Assembly (NCBI RefSeq): GCF_000307875.1
Contig: NZ_AJLS01000059.1
Span: 1 to 64,000, forward strand
Reading direction: 5' to 3'
Length of the DNA stretch: 64,000 bases
From: Neobacillus bataviensis LMG 21833
GTDB taxonomy: Bacteria; Bacillota; Bacilli; Bacillales; Cytobacillaceae
Shown one piece after another: positions 16,155 to 28,170 of this stretch; within the stretch, counting starts at the first letter, position 1, and every line of letters begins with the position of its first letter. A program made the translations under genes and the position numbers. The notes beneath the pieces are model-generated. The model had not been told where the DNA came from, did not search any database, and was given only the letters and a program-made list of their open reading frames with translations.

Positions 16155-16183
16155 ATAATAAATACTTACGGGCTAATTGTCAA
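16155..16183 (-). promoter_or_regulatory. Promoter of rplM-rpsI (sigma-A)
   Basis: On the minus strand TTGACA (16178-16183), a 17-base spacer and TATTAT (16155-16160). It lies between the truA stop and the L13 leader, so the L13-S9 operon need not depend on read-through from truA. Confidence 0.8.
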
Positions 16184-16219
16184 GAAAATGTTACACCAGG
16201 TGGGGTTGCTTTAATTATT

Positions 16220-16960
16220 TTACTCATAAAAGACTTCCCAGAGATACAAACCGTTAGCTGGCGCTGTTTTCCCGGCTACACGCCGATCTTTTTTTTCCAG
16301 AATAACCGGCATATCCTCAGGTAAAAAGTCTCCTGAGCCCACTGCCAATAATGTTCCCACTAAAATGCGAACCATATTATACAAAAAGCCATCCCCGACA
16401 AAGCGTAGAGTAAGGTGATCATCCTCTATCATAAAATCAATCGCCTCAATCGTCCGGATTTTATCCGCCACTTCTGTCTTTGCTGAGCAAAAACTAGTAA
16501 AGTCATGGCTGCCAAGGAAATATTTACTTGCCGCCTGCATGTCCTCCAAATTTAAAGGATATGGGTAACGGCAGGCATAATTCCGCTGAAACGGATCCCG
16601 TTGCGCAGATAAATGAAGTACATAGCGATATTCCTTTCCAACCGCATCAAAGCGGGCATGAAAGGATGATTCAACCTTCATAACCGAGCGAACCGAAATA
16701 TCCTCAGGGAGCATAGAATTCAAAGCGGTCTCCCATCTTTCTTCCGGTATCAGAAGCGGAGAATCGAAGTGAATTACCTGACCTTTTGCATGGACACCGG
16801 CGTCTGTTCGTCCCGAGCCTAATACCTTAATAGGATTCCCCTTATGCATCTTTGCTAAAACCGCTTCGAGCACTGATTGCACCGTTCGTTTATTTGGTTG
16901 AACTTGATACCCGGAAAATCCCGAGCCATCATAAGTGATGATGCATTTATACCTTTGCAT
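16220..16960 (-). CDS. truA: tRNA pseudouridine(38-40) synthase TruA
   Basis: 246 residues. GSGRTDAGVHA holds the catalytic aspartate (D53); FVGDGFLYNMVRILVG is the second conserved block. TruA makes pseudouridine in the anticodon arm of many tRNAs. It is last in an ecfA1-ecfA2-ecfT-truA operon with a 15-base gap after ecfT. Confidence 0.96.
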   Translation of the reverse strand: MQRYKCIITYDGSGFSGYQVQPNKRTVQSVLEAVLAKMHKGNPIKVLGSGRTDAGVHAKGQVIHFDSPLLIPEERWETALNSMLPEDISVRSVMKVESSFHARFDAVGKEYRYVLHLSAQRDPFQRNYACRYPYPLNLEDMQAASKYFLGSHDFTSFCSAKTEVADKIRTIEAIDFMIEDDHLTLRFVGDGFLYNMVRILVGTLLAVGSGDFLPEDMPVILEKKDRRVAGKTAPANGLYLWEVFYE

Positions 16961-16975
16961 GTCTTCGCCGCTCCA

Positions 16976-17773
16976 TTATGAACGTAGTATTATTAAAAGA
17001 ATTGTTATAATTGCTAAAACAATCAGTTGTATGGAATCTGCTGCTTTCCAGCTCAATTGTCGGTATTTCGTCCTACCTTCACCGCCGCGGTAGCCCCGCG
17101 CTTCCATCGCAATCGCCAGCTCTTCTGCTCGTTTAAAGGAGCTGACAAACAAGGGGATAAGCAGTGGAATAACAGCCTTAATACGCTCTTTAAATGGACC
17201 GCTGGCAAATTCCACTCCACGAGCAATTTGCGCCTTCATAATCTTGTCCGTTTCCTGCATCAAAGTAGGAATAAAGCGGAGCGAAATCGACATCATCAAT
17301 GCCATTTCATGAACTGGGAAACGAACCTTTTTTAAGGGATTCAAAAGCGTTTCAAGTCCATCAGTAATCTCAATAGGAGTCGTAGTTAATGTCAGTAACG
17401 ACGTCATTAAGATCAAAAAGAAGAATCTTAATGAGATAAAAATCCCCATCCTTAAGCCCGCTTCATAAATTTTTATCGGGCCTAATTCAAAAAGTAACGC
17501 CCCTTCTTTTGTAAAAAACAGCTGCAACACAAATGTAAATAAAACGAGCCATAAAACCGGCTTCAGTCCGCCATACAAAAAACGAACAGGTATCCGGGAC
17601 ATGCCAAGCATAAAAAAGGTATAAACTCCAATTAGTGCATAGGTAATCCAATTATTAGCTAAAAAAATAATACAAACAAAAAGAAAGATAATCATTATTT
17701 TTGAACGAGGATCCATCTTGTGAACCAATGAATCCGCAGGAACGTAGCGGCCAAAAATCATTTTCTCCATCAT
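16976..17773 (-). CDS. ecfT: Energy-coupling factor transporter transmembrane protein EcfT
   Basis: 265 residues with about six hydrophobic segments and the two Ala-Arg-Gly signatures of EcfT coupling helices (AQIARGVEF and AMEARGYRG), which touch the ATPase subunits. EcfT pairs with exchangeable vitamin-binding S components encoded elsewhere. Its start overlaps the ecfA2 stop by four bases. Confidence 0.95.
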   Translation of the reverse strand: MMEKMIFGRYVPADSLVHKMDPRSKIMIIFLFVCIIFLANNWITYALIGVYTFFMLGMSRIPVRFLYGGLKPVLWLVLFTFVLQLFFTKEGALLFELGPIKIYEAGLRMGIFISLRFFFLILMTSLLTLTTTPIEITDGLETLLNPLKKVRFPVHEMALMMSISLRFIPTLMQETDKIMKAQIARGVEFASGPFKERIKAVIPLLIPLFVSSFKRAEELAIAMEARGYRGGEGRTKYRQLSWKAADSIQLIVLAIITILLIILRS

Positions 17774-18639
17774 GAGCGCACACCTCTGCTAAAAGATTCT
17801 GTTACAGCAGTAGATAATTCCTCTAGAGAAAGGTAGATTTTATCTAATTTCAGTCCTGTCTTCTCTTCAAGCTTAAGCTGGAAACGTACCACCTCGGGAA
17901 CATCGAGGCCCATTTGCACCAAGTCAACCGGCGATGAAAAGATTTCTTCCGGTGTTCCTCGTTTTACGACCTTCCCTTGCTGCATAATGACAATTTGATC
18001 TGCGTATCTTGCAGCATCCTCCATACTGTGCGTGACGAGTATGGTAGATAGGTTTCGTTCCTTATGGAGCGTATAAAACATATCCATAATTTCTTTACGA
18101 CCACGAGGGTCGAGTCCCGCAGTAGGCTCGTCCAGTACGATCACATCCGGTTCCATTGCCAGGACACCAGCAATCGCGACACGACGCATTTGTCCACCTG
18201 ACAAGTCAAACGGTGACTTTTCTAAAATTTCTTCTGCAAGGCCCACTTGTTGTAAAGCGAGTCGTGCCCTCTTTTTTGCCTCGGCTTCAGAAACACCAAA
18301 GTTCATTGGACCAAAGATAATATCCTTTTCCACTGTTTCTTCAAACAATTGATGTTCGGGAAATTGAAACACAATCCCTACTTTTTGCCGGACTTGCTTT
18401 AAGTTCTTATTTTTTTGCTGTGCTTTGATTTCATGTGCACCAATCTTCACGGTTCCTTTTGTAGGCTGCAGGAGGGCATTTAAATGCTGTAAAACCGTTG
18501 ACTTACCAGATCCCGTATGACCAATAATCGCCATATATGTTCCAGACGGAATATCGATCGATACGTCCTCAATTGCCAAATGTTCAAAAGGAGTATTTGC
18601 TTGGTAGCGGTACTCTATTTGCTGAAGTGAGATGTCCAT
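17770..18639 (-). CDS. ecfA2: Energy-coupling factor transporter ATPase EcfA2
   Basis: 289 residues. ABC ATPase with Walker [10 protein letters not shown], signature [13 protein letters not shown] and Walker [14 protein letters not shown], followed by an H-loop (VTHSMED). It forms a heterodimer with EcfA1 to power vitamin uptake. Its start lies 25 bases inside the end of ecfA1, so the two are translationally coupled. Confidence 0.96.
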   Translation of the reverse strand: MDISLQQIEYRYQANTPFEHLAIEDVSIDIPSGTYMAIIGHTGSGKSTVLQHLNALLQPTKGTVKIGAHEIKAQQKNKNLKQVRQKVGIVFQFPEHQLFEETVEKDIIFGPMNFGVSEAEAKKRARLALQQVGLAEEILEKSPFDLSGGQMRRVAIAGVLAMEPDVIVLDEPTAGLDPRGRKEIMDMFYTLHKERNLSTILVTHSMEDAARYADQIVIMQQGKVVKRGTPEEIFSSPVDLVQMGLDVPEVVRFQLKLEEKTGLKLDKIYLSLEELSTAVTESFSRGVRS

Positions 18640-19454
18640 AGCTCTGTCACCAACTCTTCTTCCGATAAATAATGCCTCGATAGCTCTATCCCATTTCGCC
18701 TGAACGCTTTGCTCATTTTAACGGAGAAAGGAATATCTAATCCTAACTGAATCAATTGCTCATCCATTGAAAAAATTTCTTCCGGTGTTCCTTCGCGGAA
18801 TACTTCGCCTTTATTCATTACAATAATCCTGTCTGCCTTTGCTGCTTCCTCTAAGTCGTGAGTAATCGAGATTACGGTTAAAGCCTTCTCTTCTTTTAAT
18901 AATCTAACCGTCTCTAATACTTCTTCACATCCTCTTGGGTCTAGCATCGAGGTTGCTTCATCAAGAATAATAATAGAAGGTCTTAACGCTAATACACCGG
19001 CAATCGCTACCCTCTGCTTCTGTCCACCCGATAGATGGTGGGGCTCTTGATATAGAAATTGATCCATCTTTACTTTTCTTAATGAATCTTCGACCCGCTG
19101 CACCATTTCATCTCTAGGTATCCCATTGTTTTCTAGACCAAAAGCCACATCATCCTGTACAGTCGTGCCAACAAATTGATTGTCAGGATTTTGAAAAACC
19201 ATTCCGATTTTCTTTCGAATATCCCAAATCGATTCCTCGGTAAGCTTTATATCCCCAACAATAATTTCTCCTTGCTGTGGAAATTGCAGACCGTTTAGTA
19301 ATTTTGCCATCGTTGATTTACCGGAGCCATTATGACCAACAATCGCCAGCCATTCCCCATCATAGATGTCAAAGCTCACGTTATTTAGTGCATAGCGTTC
19401 CTGTTCATCATATTGAAAGGAAACTCCTCTAAGCGATACAATTGATTCTTTCAT
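18615..19454 (-). CDS. ecfA1: Energy-coupling factor transporter ATPase EcfA1
   Basis: 279 residues. ABC ATPase with Walker [10 protein letters not shown], signature [13 protein letters not shown] and Walker [14 protein letters not shown]. First gene of the ecfA1-ecfA2-ecfT-truA operon. Its 338-base leader holds a promoter, a palindrome at the predicted transcript start and terminator-like hairpins, unlike B. subtilis where the genes follow rplQ closely. Confidence 0.96.
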   Translation of the reverse strand: MKESIVSLRGVSFQYDEQERYALNNVSFDIYDGEWLAIVGHNGSGKSTMAKLLNGLQFPQQGEIIVGDIKLTEESIWDIRKKIGMVFQNPDNQFVGTTVQDDVAFGLENNGIPRDEMVQRVEDSLRKVKMDQFLYQEPHHLSGGQKQRVAIAGVLALRPSIIILDEATSMLDPRGCEEVLETVRLLKEEKALTVISITHDLEEAAKADRIIVMNKGEVFREGTPEEIFSMDEQLIQLGLDIPFSVKMSKAFRRNGIELSRHYLSEEELVTELWTSHFSK

Positions 19455-19507
19455 TGATATTCCTCCCCTCAGCTAACCTTTACTCGGGCTTATCTATCTA
19501 ATAATAC

Positions 19508-19600
19508 AAAAAAAGCCCGCACCTCGTCCCCAGGCAGCAACGAACCAACTGCAAAAAAAGGGATTTCTTTAATAGAAATGGGAGGAGGTGCATGAGCTAG
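19508..19600 (-). promoter_or_regulatory. Terminator-like hairpins in the ecfA1 leader
   Basis: In the minus-strand transcript GCACCTC (from 19591) can pair with GAGGTGC (to 19519), with neighbouring CTCCC/GGGGA pairing possible, and the stem is followed by GGGC and seven U. Inside it a smaller hairpin ATTTCT/AGAAAT is followed by CCC and seven U. Two U-tracts inside a leader suggest conditional termination before ecfA1. I recognise no known riboswitch or T-box sequence in it. Confidence 0.45.
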
Positions 19601-19652
19601 ACGGGGCGTGAAAGAGAATAGAAGTAAACTTCCCGAAAATTTAAAATCCTCG

Positions 19653-19666
19653 CTCCATTGATGGAG
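19653..19666. other. Palindrome at the predicted ecf transcript start
   Basis: CTCCAT-TG-ATGGAG, a perfect palindrome with a two-base centre, beginning about nine bases downstream of the -10 box. It is placed like an operator or a transcript-end stabilising hairpin. Confidence 0.4.
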
Positions 19667-19674
19667 TCACGCTC

Positions 19675-19703
19675 ATCATAACACTCGTTTTGGCTTGTGT
19701 CGA
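19675..19703 (-). promoter_or_regulatory. Promoter of the ecf operon (sigma-A)
   Basis: On the minus strand TCGACA (19698-19703), a 17-base spacer and TATGAT (19675-19680), just after the rplQ terminator. Confidence 0.6.
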
Positions 19704-19730
19704 ACGATTATAAAAGATGTGTATTACAGA

Positions 19731-19775
19731 AAAAGGGCAAAGAACAAGTTTGTTTGTAAACTGTCCAGCGCCCTT
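19731..19775 (-). terminator. Terminator of the alpha operon after rplQ
   Basis: On the minus strand AAGGGC pairs with GCCCTT across a loop that itself contains GTTTAC/GTTTGT-like partial pairing, followed by TTTTTCTG. It starts 19 bases after the rplQ stop. Confidence 0.7.
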
Positions 19776-19793
19776 GTTGTGTGTAAAAAGGTA

Positions 19794-20156
19794 TTAAACT
19801 AACTCGATAATAACCATTGGCGCACCGTCACCGCGGCGTGGTCCAAGTTTCATAATACGAGTGTATCCACCTTGACGCTCTTGATAACGTGGAGCGATAT
19901 CAGCGAAAAGTTTTTGAACTGCATCTTGACCGTTTTCGGCATTAGCAACTTCGTGACGAACGTATGAAGAAGCTTGACGACGAGCATGTAAATCGCCGCG
20001 TTTACCTAGAGTGATCATTTTTTCAACAGTCACACGTAGTTCTTTCGCGCGAGTTTCTGTTGTTTCGATGCGCTCGTTGATAATTAAATCTGTAGTTAAA
20101 TCACGTAGCATAGCTTTACGCTGTGCACTTGTGCGTCCTAACTTTCTGTATGCCAT
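19794..20156 (-). CDS. rplQ: 50S ribosomal protein L17
   Basis: 120 residues, full length. [20 protein letters not shown] is the conserved start. L17 sits near the peptide exit tunnel. It is the last gene of the alpha operon, 55 bases after rpoA, and is followed by a terminator. Confidence 0.98.
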   Translation of the reverse strand: MAYRKLGRTSAQRKAMLRDLTTDLIINERIETTETRAKELRVTVEKMITLGKRGDLHARRQASSYVRHEVANAENGQDAVQKLFADIAPRYQERQGGYTRIMKLGPRRGDGAPMVIIELV

Positions 20157-20211
20157 GAAGGGTTCCCTCCTTTGTTGAAGTCATAAAGCGGATTATGAAC
20201 AAGTCTAAAGA

Positions 20212-21156
20212 CTAGTCGTCTTTACGCAAGCCTAACCCAAGCTCTTCTAGTTTTGCCTTCACTTCTTCGAGTGATTTGCGTCCTAAATTACGAACCTTCA
20301 TCATATCTTCTTCAGTTTTATTTGCTAATTCCTGAACAGTGTTGATTCCAGCACGTTTTAAACAGTTATAAGAACGAACAGAAAGGTCTAGTTCTTCAAT
20401 TGTCATTTCTAGAACTTTTTCCTTTTGATCTTCTTCTTTTTCGATCATAATTTCAGCATTTTGTGCTTCATCAGTTAACCCAACAAAGATATTTAAATGC
20501 TCGGTCAAAATTTTCGAACCTAGAGCAATCGCTTCTTTTGGCCCAGTGCTTCCATCTGTCCAAACATCAAGCGTGAGCTTATCAAAATTTGTCATTTGAC
20601 CTACGCGGGTATTTTCTACTTGATAGGACACACGTGAAACCGGCGTGTAGATTGAGTCAATTGGAATTACACCAATCGGCTGATCTTCTCTTTTGTTGTT
20701 CTCAGCAGGTGTATACCCCCGACCGCGTCTAGCCGTTAAACGCATGCGAAGATGACCGTTTGAAGCTAACGTTGCAATATGAAGATCGGGATTTAAAATC
20801 TCAACATCACTGTCATGGGTAACATTCATTGCCTTGACAGGTCCTTCACCCTGCACATCAATTTCAAGAGTTTTCTCTTCATCAGAGTAGATTTTTAACG
20901 CTAATTTTTTAATGTTTAAAATGATGGATGTTACATCCTCTACGACGCCTTCAATTGTTGAGAACTCATGAAGTACCCCATCCACCTGAATCGATGTAAC
21001 AGCGGCACCTGGGAGTGAAGATAATAGGATACGACGTAAGGAGTTACCCAAAGTGGTACCATATCCACGCTCAAGTGGCTCTACGACGAACTTCCCGTAC
21101 TTGGCATCATCGTTGATCTCAATCGTTTCAATTTTTGGTTTTTCTATTTCGATCAT
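20212..21156 (-). CDS. rpoA: DNA-directed RNA polymerase subunit alpha
   Basis: 314 residues, identical in length to B. subtilis RpoA when started at the ATG at 21156 (AAGGAGG upstream). The frame is open 18 bases further but that TTG has no ribosome binding site. Alpha-NTD (about 1-230) dimerises and nucleates polymerase assembly; alpha-CTD (about 245-314, with [16 protein letters not shown] and [10 protein letters not shown]) binds UP elements and regulators. Confidence 0.98.
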   Translation of the reverse strand: MIEIEKPKIETIEINDDAKYGKFVVEPLERGYGTTLGNSLRRILLSSLPGAAVTSIQVDGVLHEFSTIEGVVEDVTSIILNIKKLALKIYSDEEKTLEIDVQGEGPVKAMNVTHDSDVEILNPDLHIATLASNGHLRMRLTARRGRGYTPAENNKREDQPIGVIPIDSIYTPVSRVSYQVENTRVGQMTNFDKLTLDVWTDGSTGPKEAIALGSKILTEHLNIFVGLTDEAQNAEIMIEKEEDQKEKVLEMTIEELDLSVRSYNCLKRAGINTVQELANKTEEDMMKVRNLGRKSLEEVKAKLEELGLGLRKDD

Positions 21157-21282
21157 CAAATAACCCTCCTTCAAAACGTCGAAACCTCAATTAGACTAAG
21201 AATGCTAATTGAAATTCCCCCATGTATACGTTCCCGTTTTGTGCACAACAACTGGAATAATTTATCCTGTATAAGTTGTAAA

Positions 21283-21316
21283 AAATAGTATCATATCCAT
21301 TATAGACGCATGATAC
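21283..21316 (-). terminator. Terminator-like hairpin between rpsK and rpoA
   Basis: On the minus strand GTATCAT (21310-21316) pairs with ATGATAC (21288-21294) and is followed by TATTTTTTAC. A short stem with a 15-base loop; it may partly terminate or mark an RNA processing site between S11 and alpha. Confidence 0.45.
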
Positions 21317-21334
21317 AAGTTCTATACAGAAAAA

Positions 21335-21724
<390 letters not shown>

Positions 21725-21746
21725 TTAAATTAACCTCCTTTGCCGA

Positions 21747-22112
21747 TTACTTCTTCTTGTTCGCAACAGTCTTACGAGGACCTTTGCGTGTACGAGCGTT
21801 GTTTTTCGTATTTTGTCCACGAACCGGTAAACCACGACGATGACGTAATCCGCGGTAGCAGCCGATTTCCATTAAACGCTTAATGTTAAGAGAAATTTCA
21901 CGGCGAAGATCACCTTCAACTTTCAACTTGTCGATGATGTCACGGATTTTGTTTAATTCGTCTTCTGTTAAATCACGCACACGAGTATCTTCAGAAACAC
22001 CAGCTTCTGCAAGTACTTTTTGTGCTGTATTTTTACCAATACCATAAATGTAAGTTAAAGAGATAACTACACGCTTTTCACGTGGAACATCTACACCAGC
22101 AATACGTGCCAT
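21747..22112 (-). CDS. rpsM: 30S ribosomal protein S13
   Basis: 121 residues. [15 protein letters not shown] start and the basic tail ([12 protein letters not shown]) that reaches the P-site tRNA. S13 also forms bridges to the 50S subunit. The GGAGGTGCGC ribosome binding site lies in the gap after rpmJ. Confidence 0.98.
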   Translation of the reverse strand: MARIAGVDVPREKRVVISLTYIYGIGKNTAQKVLAEAGVSEDTRVRDLTEDELNKIRDIIDKLKVEGDLRREISLNIKRLMEIGCYRGLRHRRGLPVRGQNTKNNARTRKGPRKTVANKKK

Positions 22113-22135
22113 ATTTTAGCGCACCTCCTTCAAAA

Positions 22136-22285
<150 letters not shown>

Positions 22286-22504
22286 TTATTTAAAGCGGTA
22301 CGTAATTCTTCCGCGTGTTAAGTCATATGGAGAAAGCTCAACAGTAACCTTATCACCTGGAAGAATGCGAATAAAGTGCATTCGTATTTTACCAGAAACA
22401 TGTGCTAGCACAGTATGACCATTTTCTAATTCTACCTTAAACATCGCATTTGGCAAAGTTTCAATTACTTTACCTTCAATTTCAATTACATCATCTTTGG
22501 CCAC
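22286..22504 (-). CDS. infA: Translation initiation factor IF-1
   Basis: 72 residues, a single S1/OB-fold domain ([35 protein letters not shown]). IF-1 blocks the A site during initiation. In B. subtilis map and a small KOW-protein gene stand upstream; here the upstream neighbour is adk after a 292-base gap. Confidence 0.97.
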   Translation of the reverse strand: MAKDDVIEIEGKVIETLPNAMFKVELENGHTVLAHVSGKIRMHFIRILPGDKVTVELSPYDLTRGRITYRFK

Positions 22505-22796
22505 AAGTCTCGTCTCCCTTCTTTTTCAAAAATAGCGTTCAATAAAATGCAAGCGAGTCCTAATAGTTCGTTCGACAGTATGCAACCTTATAATAATAAC
22601 ATATTATAGTGCACTTTGTCCGCAAGGAATTTTATCAAAATGAGGAATAGTAAGGTCCTCATGTCATTCTTGCCCAACTCTCGGTCCTGCATACTAAAGC
22701 ACAATAGAAAAGTCTATCGGCCTTCACATACTTTTGAATCAAATTGGAGAAATTCGAGAGTCGAATGGCAGATTGTTTGAACTTTGCCTTTCACCA
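22505..22796 (-). other. Gap between adk and infA lacking map
   Basis: No gene is seen on either strand. On the minus strand a hairpin ATGAGGA/TCCTCAT (22640-22662) followed by TTTTGAT could end the adk transcript, and a TATAAT box (22603-22608) without a clear -35 could start the infA transcript. A palindrome ATTCGA-GAG-TCGAAT lies at 22752-22766, 31 bases after adk. In B. subtilis map (methionine aminopeptidase) occupies this place. Confidence 0.6.
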
Positions 22797-23465
<669 letters not shown>

Positions 23466-23513
23466 TTAATTTAGGTTCTGGGGACCCCCCAGTAGGGGCC
23501 CAAAAACCTTGTA

Positions 23514-24809
23514 CTACTTAATAAAACCTTTATAATGACGTTTAACCAATTGTGCTTCAAGCTGTTTGTACGTATCAAGTGCAACACCGACAACGATCAA
23601 CAAGCTTGTTCCTCCGATTTGTGCCGATTGCGGTAAATTCGCTATTTTAATAAAAAGCATCGGAAGTACAGCAATGACAGTTAAGAAGATCGCACCAACA
23701 AAGGTTAAACGATATAATACGCGAGTTAAGTATTCCTGCGTGCTTTTTCCTGGACGAATGCCAGGGATGTAGCCGCTTTGCTTCTGTAAGTTCTCCGCTG
23801 CTTGTTCAGGGTTAACTTGGATAAAAGCATAGAAATAAGTGAACGCGATAATTAAAATAGCATATAACGTCATCCCGATTGGATGTGAGTAGTCTAGATT
23901 CTTATTAATCCAAAGTGTAACGTCATTGGTTCCAAAAAACGATGCAATCGTTCTTGGTGTGACAATGAATGAAACCGCAAAGATAACTGGAATAACACCT
24001 GCAGCATTAACCTTTAACGGCATGTGTGTGGATTGACCACCTACAGGATTACGTCCAGCCACAACACGCTTTGCATATTGAATTGGAATTTTACGATTGG
24101 CTTGTTGGATGAAAATAACACCCACTACGATTGCAATAACAGCAAGAGCGATTAATACAACCGTTACAATACGTAAAAATATGGCTTCTCCTGCGTTTTC
24201 AAATTGCTGTACATATATTTGATTAATGACAGAAGGCATACCAGCAACGATCCCCGCAAAGATGATAATGGAAATTCCATTTCCCACACCTTTTTCAGTG
24301 ATCTGTTCGCCCAGCCACATCAAAAAGGCTGTTCCAGCAGTTAAAGTAACCGCAATTAGGAGATACGTACCAATACCAGGGTTTTCAATCAATTGTCCGC
24401 TAGCTAAGTTATTAAAGCCATAAGACATCCCTAATGCTTGGATAAATCCAAGGACTATGGTGAAATAACGGGTGATTTGAGCAATCTTACGACGCCCTGA
24501 TTCCCCTTGTTTCGACCATTCCGTAAATTTAGGAACAACGTCCATTTGTAAAAGCTGAATGATAATCGAAGCCGTGATATATGGCATAATACCCATTGCA
24601 AAGATGGAGAATTGTTTCAATGCTCCACCGCCGAAGGTATTTAAAATGCCGAATACACTTAACTTATCTTGATTAGCAAGAACATCAGCATTTACATTCG
24701 GTACCGGAATAAAAGTACCTAGTCGAAAAACGACTAACATTAAAAGGGTGAATATGATCTTACGTCTTATATCACCCACGCGCATAAAATTGGAGATTGT
24801 CTGGAACAT
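23514..24809 (-). CDS. secY: Protein translocase subunit SecY
   Basis: 431 residues with ten transmembrane helices. Visible marks are the N-terminal FMRVGDIRRKI, the plug region near FGGGALKQFSIFAMGIMPY and the cytosolic loops rich in basic residues (TRVLYRLTFVGA preceded by GIRPGKSTQEYL). It forms the translocation channel with SecE (51411-51593). Its ATG overlaps the stop of rplO by one base. Confidence 0.98.
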   Translation of the reverse strand: MFQTISNFMRVGDIRRKIIFTLLMLVVFRLGTFIPVPNVNADVLANQDKLSVFGILNTFGGGALKQFSIFAMGIMPYITASIIIQLLQMDVVPKFTEWSKQGESGRRKIAQITRYFTIVLGFIQALGMSYGFNNLASGQLIENPGIGTYLLIAVTLTAGTAFLMWLGEQITEKGVGNGISIIIFAGIVAGMPSVINQIYVQQFENAGEAIFLRIVTVVLIALAVIAIVVGVIFIQQANRKIPIQYAKRVVAGRNPVGGQSTHMPLKVNAAGVIPVIFAVSFIVTPRTIASFFGTNDVTLWINKNLDYSHPIGMTLYAILIIAFTYFYAFIQVNPEQAAENLQKQSGYIPGIRPGKSTQEYLTRVLYRLTFVGAIFLTVIAVLPMLFIKIANLPQSAQIGGTSLLIVVGVALDTYKQLEAQLVKRHYKGFIK

Positions 24810-25249
24810 TAGATCACCTCAGTAGTTCCACCAGCAGCTTCGATTGCTTCCTTAGCAGCAGAGGAGAATTTGTGAGCTTTTACAGTCAACTTTTTCTCTA
24901 CGTTCCCTTTAGCAAGAATCTTGATTCCTGCCTTCTCGTTGCTTACAACGCCTGTTTCGATAAGAAGTTCTGGAGTAACTTCTGTACCTTCTTCAAAGCG
25001 ATTTAATGCATCAAGATTAACGATCGCAAACTCTTTACGGCTAATGTTAGTAAAACCACGTTTTGGTAAACGACGGTATAAAGGTGTTTGACCACCCTCG
25101 AACCCAGGGCGTACACCACCGCCGGAACGAGCATTTTGACCTTTATGACCTTTACCTGCTGTTTTTCCTTGACCAGAACCGATTCCGCGACCTAAACGTT
25201 TGCGTTCTTGACGAGAACCTTCTGCAGGTTTTAATTCATGAAGTTTCAT
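24809..25249 (-). CDS. rplO: 50S ribosomal protein L15
   Basis: 146 residues. The G/R/K-rich N-terminal extension ([20 protein letters not shown]) that threads into 23S rRNA is clear, followed by a compact C-terminal domain. It is between rpmD and secY, with translational coupling to secY. Confidence 0.98.
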   Translation of the reverse strand: MKLHELKPAEGSRQERKRLGRGIGSGQGKTAGKGHKGQNARSGGGVRPGFEGGQTPLYRRLPKRGFTNISRKEFAIVNLDALNRFEEGTEVTPELLIETGVVSNEKAGIKILAKGNVEKKLTVKAHKFSSAAKEAIEAAGGTTEVI

Positions 25250-25281
25250 ATTGGCACCTCCTTATGAAAGAAAAGAATCAA

Positions 25282-25461
25282 CTATTGTTCTTTAACTGTT
25301 ACAAGGTGAGCAACTTTAGTAATCATACCGCGAATCGCAGCGTTATCTTGATGCTCAACTGTTTGATTTAATTTACGTAATCCTAGCGCTGTAACTGTTG
25401 CACGTTGGTCCTCAGGGCGACCAATTACGCTGCGGTTGAGGGTAATTAATAGTTTCGCCAT
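25282..25461 (-). CDS. rpmD: 50S ribosomal protein L30
   Basis: 59 residues read from the sequence: [20 protein letters not shown] and on to HLVTVKEQ. Full length for the bacterial short form. GGGGG-type ribosome binding site before the ATG. Position between rpsE and rplO is conserved in the spc operon. Confidence 0.97.
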   Translation of the reverse strand: MAKLLITLNRSVIGRPEDQRATVTALGLRKLNQTVEHQDNAAIRGMITKVAHLVTVKEQ

Positions 25462-25474
25462 TTGATTTCCCCCC

Positions 25475-25975
25475 TTATCCTAACAGTTCTTCTACTGATT
25501 TACCACGTAGTTTTGCTACGTCTTCAGCACGTTTTAGTTGTGTAATACCATCAATAGTAGCACGAACCATGTTGATTGGTGTGTTTGTTCCTAATGATTT
25601 AGAAAGGATATCAGCTACCCCGCCTAATTCAAGAACAGCACGAACAGGTCCGCCAGCGATTACTCCTGTACCTTCAGAAGCAGGCTTTAGAAGGATTTCG
25701 CCAGCACCAAAACGTCCAATTACTTGGTGAGGAATAGTTGTTCCAACCATTGCTACTTCGACTAAGTTTTTCTTTGCATCTTCGATGGCTTTGCGGATGG
25801 CATCTGGTACTTCTTGAGCTTTACCAGTACCGAATCCAACATGACCGTTTTTATCGCCGACTACTACAAGGGCAGTGAAGCGGAAACGACGTCCACCTTT
25901 AACAACTTTCGCAACACGGTTAACCGTAACTACGCGTTCTTCAAGTTCAAGTTTGTTTGGATCAATACGACGCAT
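25475..25975 (-). CDS. rpsE: 30S ribosomal protein S5
   Basis: 166 residues. RNA-binding N-terminal domain with [16 protein letters not shown] and a C-terminal domain ([18 protein letters not shown]). S5 takes part in decoding accuracy and helicase activity of the ribosome. The GGRRFRF loop, site of spectinomycin resistance changes, looks normal. Confidence 0.98.
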   Translation of the reverse strand: MRRIDPNKLELEERVVTVNRVAKVVKGGRRFRFTALVVVGDKNGHVGFGTGKAQEVPDAIRKAIEDAKKNLVEVAMVGTTIPHQVIGRFGAGEILLKPASEGTGVIAGGPVRAVLELGGVADILSKSLGTNTPINMVRATIDGITQLKRAEDVAKLRGKSVEELLG

Positions 25976-25999
25976 CTTTATGTGTCCCTCCTTTGTCTA

Positions 26000-26362
26000 T
26001 TAAAATTGTAAGCCGTTTTCGCGGGCAGCATCAGCTAATGCTTGCACACGTCCGTGGTATAGGTATCCTCCACGATCAAAGACAATAGCAGAGATACCCT
26101 TTTCTACCGCACGTTTAGCGACTAATTCTCCGACCTTTTGTGCAGCTTCAAGATTGCTTGTAGATTCAAGACCGAAATCTTTTTCTATTGTAGAAGCACT
26201 CGCTAAAGTTACTCCATTCATGTCATCGATAACCTGCGCATAAATGTGTTTGTTTGAACGAAACACATTTAGACGTGGACGAGCTGAAGTACCGCTTAGT
26301 TTCGCACGGACACGAGCGTGTCTTTTCTTGCGAGTAGCGTTCTTATCAAGCTTCGTAATCAT
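26000..26362 (-). CDS. rplR: 50S ribosomal protein L18
   Basis: 120 residues. Basic N-terminus and the conserved [15 protein letters not shown] and [19 protein letters not shown] blocks that bind 5S rRNA together with L5. 24 bases upstream of rpsE. Confidence 0.98.
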   Translation of the reverse strand: MITKLDKNATRKKRHARVRAKLSGTSARPRLNVFRSNKHIYAQVIDDMNGVTLASASTIEKDFGLESTSNLEAAQKVGELVAKRAVEKGISAIVFDRGGYLYHGRVQALADAARENGLQF

Positions 26363-26395
26363 TTACGTCACTCCTTTCGTTTACCCAAAGGGCGA

Positions 26396-26932
26396 TTACT
26401 TACCTGTTTTACCTTCTTTACGACGTACGAATTCACCTTCGTAACGAATTCCTTTACCTTTGTAAGGCTCAGGCGGGCGTACTTGACGAATATTGGCTGC
26501 TAATGCACCAACACGTTCTTTATCAGTACCTTTTACAATAATTTTTGTATTGCTAGGTACTTCTACTTCAAGACCAGCTTCTGGTTCAATTTCAACTGGA
26601 TGTGAGTAACCAACGCTTAATACAAGTTTGTTACCTTGCTTTTGCACACGGTAACCAACCCCGATTAATTCTAAGCCTTTTGTAAAGCCGTTAGAAACAC
26701 CTTCAACCATGTTCGCGATCACCGCGCGAGTTGTACCGTGCAATGCGCGGTGCTCTTTTTGGTCAGATGGACGAGTGATTGTTACTACGTTTTCTTCAAT
26801 GTTAATTGCGATATCAGGATCAAAAGAACGACTAAGTTCGCCTTTAGGCCCTTTAACCGTAACAGTACTGTTGTTTAATGTAACCGTAACTCCTGCTGGA
26901 ATTTCGATTGGTTTTTTTCCTATACGAGACAT
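26396..26932 (-). CDS. rplF: 50S ribosomal protein L6
   Basis: 178 residues, two similar L6 domains; signature [14 protein letters not shown] near the C-terminus. L6 lies by the sarcin-ricin loop and the factor-binding site. Located between rpsH and rplR. Confidence 0.98.
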   Translation of the reverse strand: MSRIGKKPIEIPAGVTVTLNNSTVTVKGPKGELSRSFDPDIAINIEENVVTITRPSDQKEHRALHGTTRAVIANMVEGVSNGFTKGLELIGVGYRVQKQGNKLVLSVGYSHPVEIEPEAGLEVEVPSNTKIIVKGTDKERVGALAANIRQVRPPEPYKGKGIRYEGEFVRRKEGKTGK

Positions 26933-26965
26933 TTAAGTAGCACCTCCATTCATTCAGAAACTCTT

Positions 26966-27603
<638 letters not shown>

Positions 27604-28143
27604 TTACTTTTGGAATGGCATTCCAAATTGAGTTAAAAGTTCACGTGATTCTTCATCAGTGTTTGCAGTCGTTACGATAACGATATCCATACCACGAACT
27701 TTGCTTACTTTATCGTAATCAATTTCAGGGAAGATTAATTGTTCTTTAATACCCAATGTATAGTTACCGCGACCATCGAAAGCTTTTTTAGAAACCCCAC
27801 GGAAGTCACGTACACGAGGTAAAGAAACGGAAACTAATTTATCCAAGAATTGGTACATGCGCTCACCGCGAAGGGTAACCTTTGCACCGATTGGCATACC
27901 TTCACGAAGACGGAAGCCAGCGATAGATTTTTTCGCACGAGTTACGACTGGCTTTTGACCAGTAATTGTTGCAAGCTCTTCTACAGCATTGTCAAGCGCC
28001 TTCGCATTTGCAACAGCGTCACCAACACCCATGTTAATAACGATTTTATCAAGTTTCGGAACTTGCATAACTGATTCATAGTTGAATTTGCTCATAAGAG
28101 CAGGAGTTACTTCTTTAACGAATTTTTCTTTTAGGCGGTTCAC
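27604..28143 (-). CDS. rplE: 50S ribosomal protein L5
   Basis: 179 residues, including [27 protein letters not shown] and [10 protein letters not shown] segments. L5 anchors 5S rRNA and touches P-site tRNA. It is followed by rpsN after 24 bases. Confidence 0.98.
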   Translation of the reverse strand: MNRLKEKFVKEVTPALMSKFNYESVMQVPKLDKIVINMGVGDAVANAKALDNAVEELATITGQKPVVTRAKKSIAGFRLREGMPIGAKVTLRGERMYQFLDKLVSVSLPRVRDFRGVSKKAFDGRGNYTLGIKEQLIFPEIDYDKVSKVRGMDIVIVTTANTDEESRELLTQFGMPFQK

Positions 28144-28170
28144 TTATGGTACCTCCCTTCTAAATTTTTA

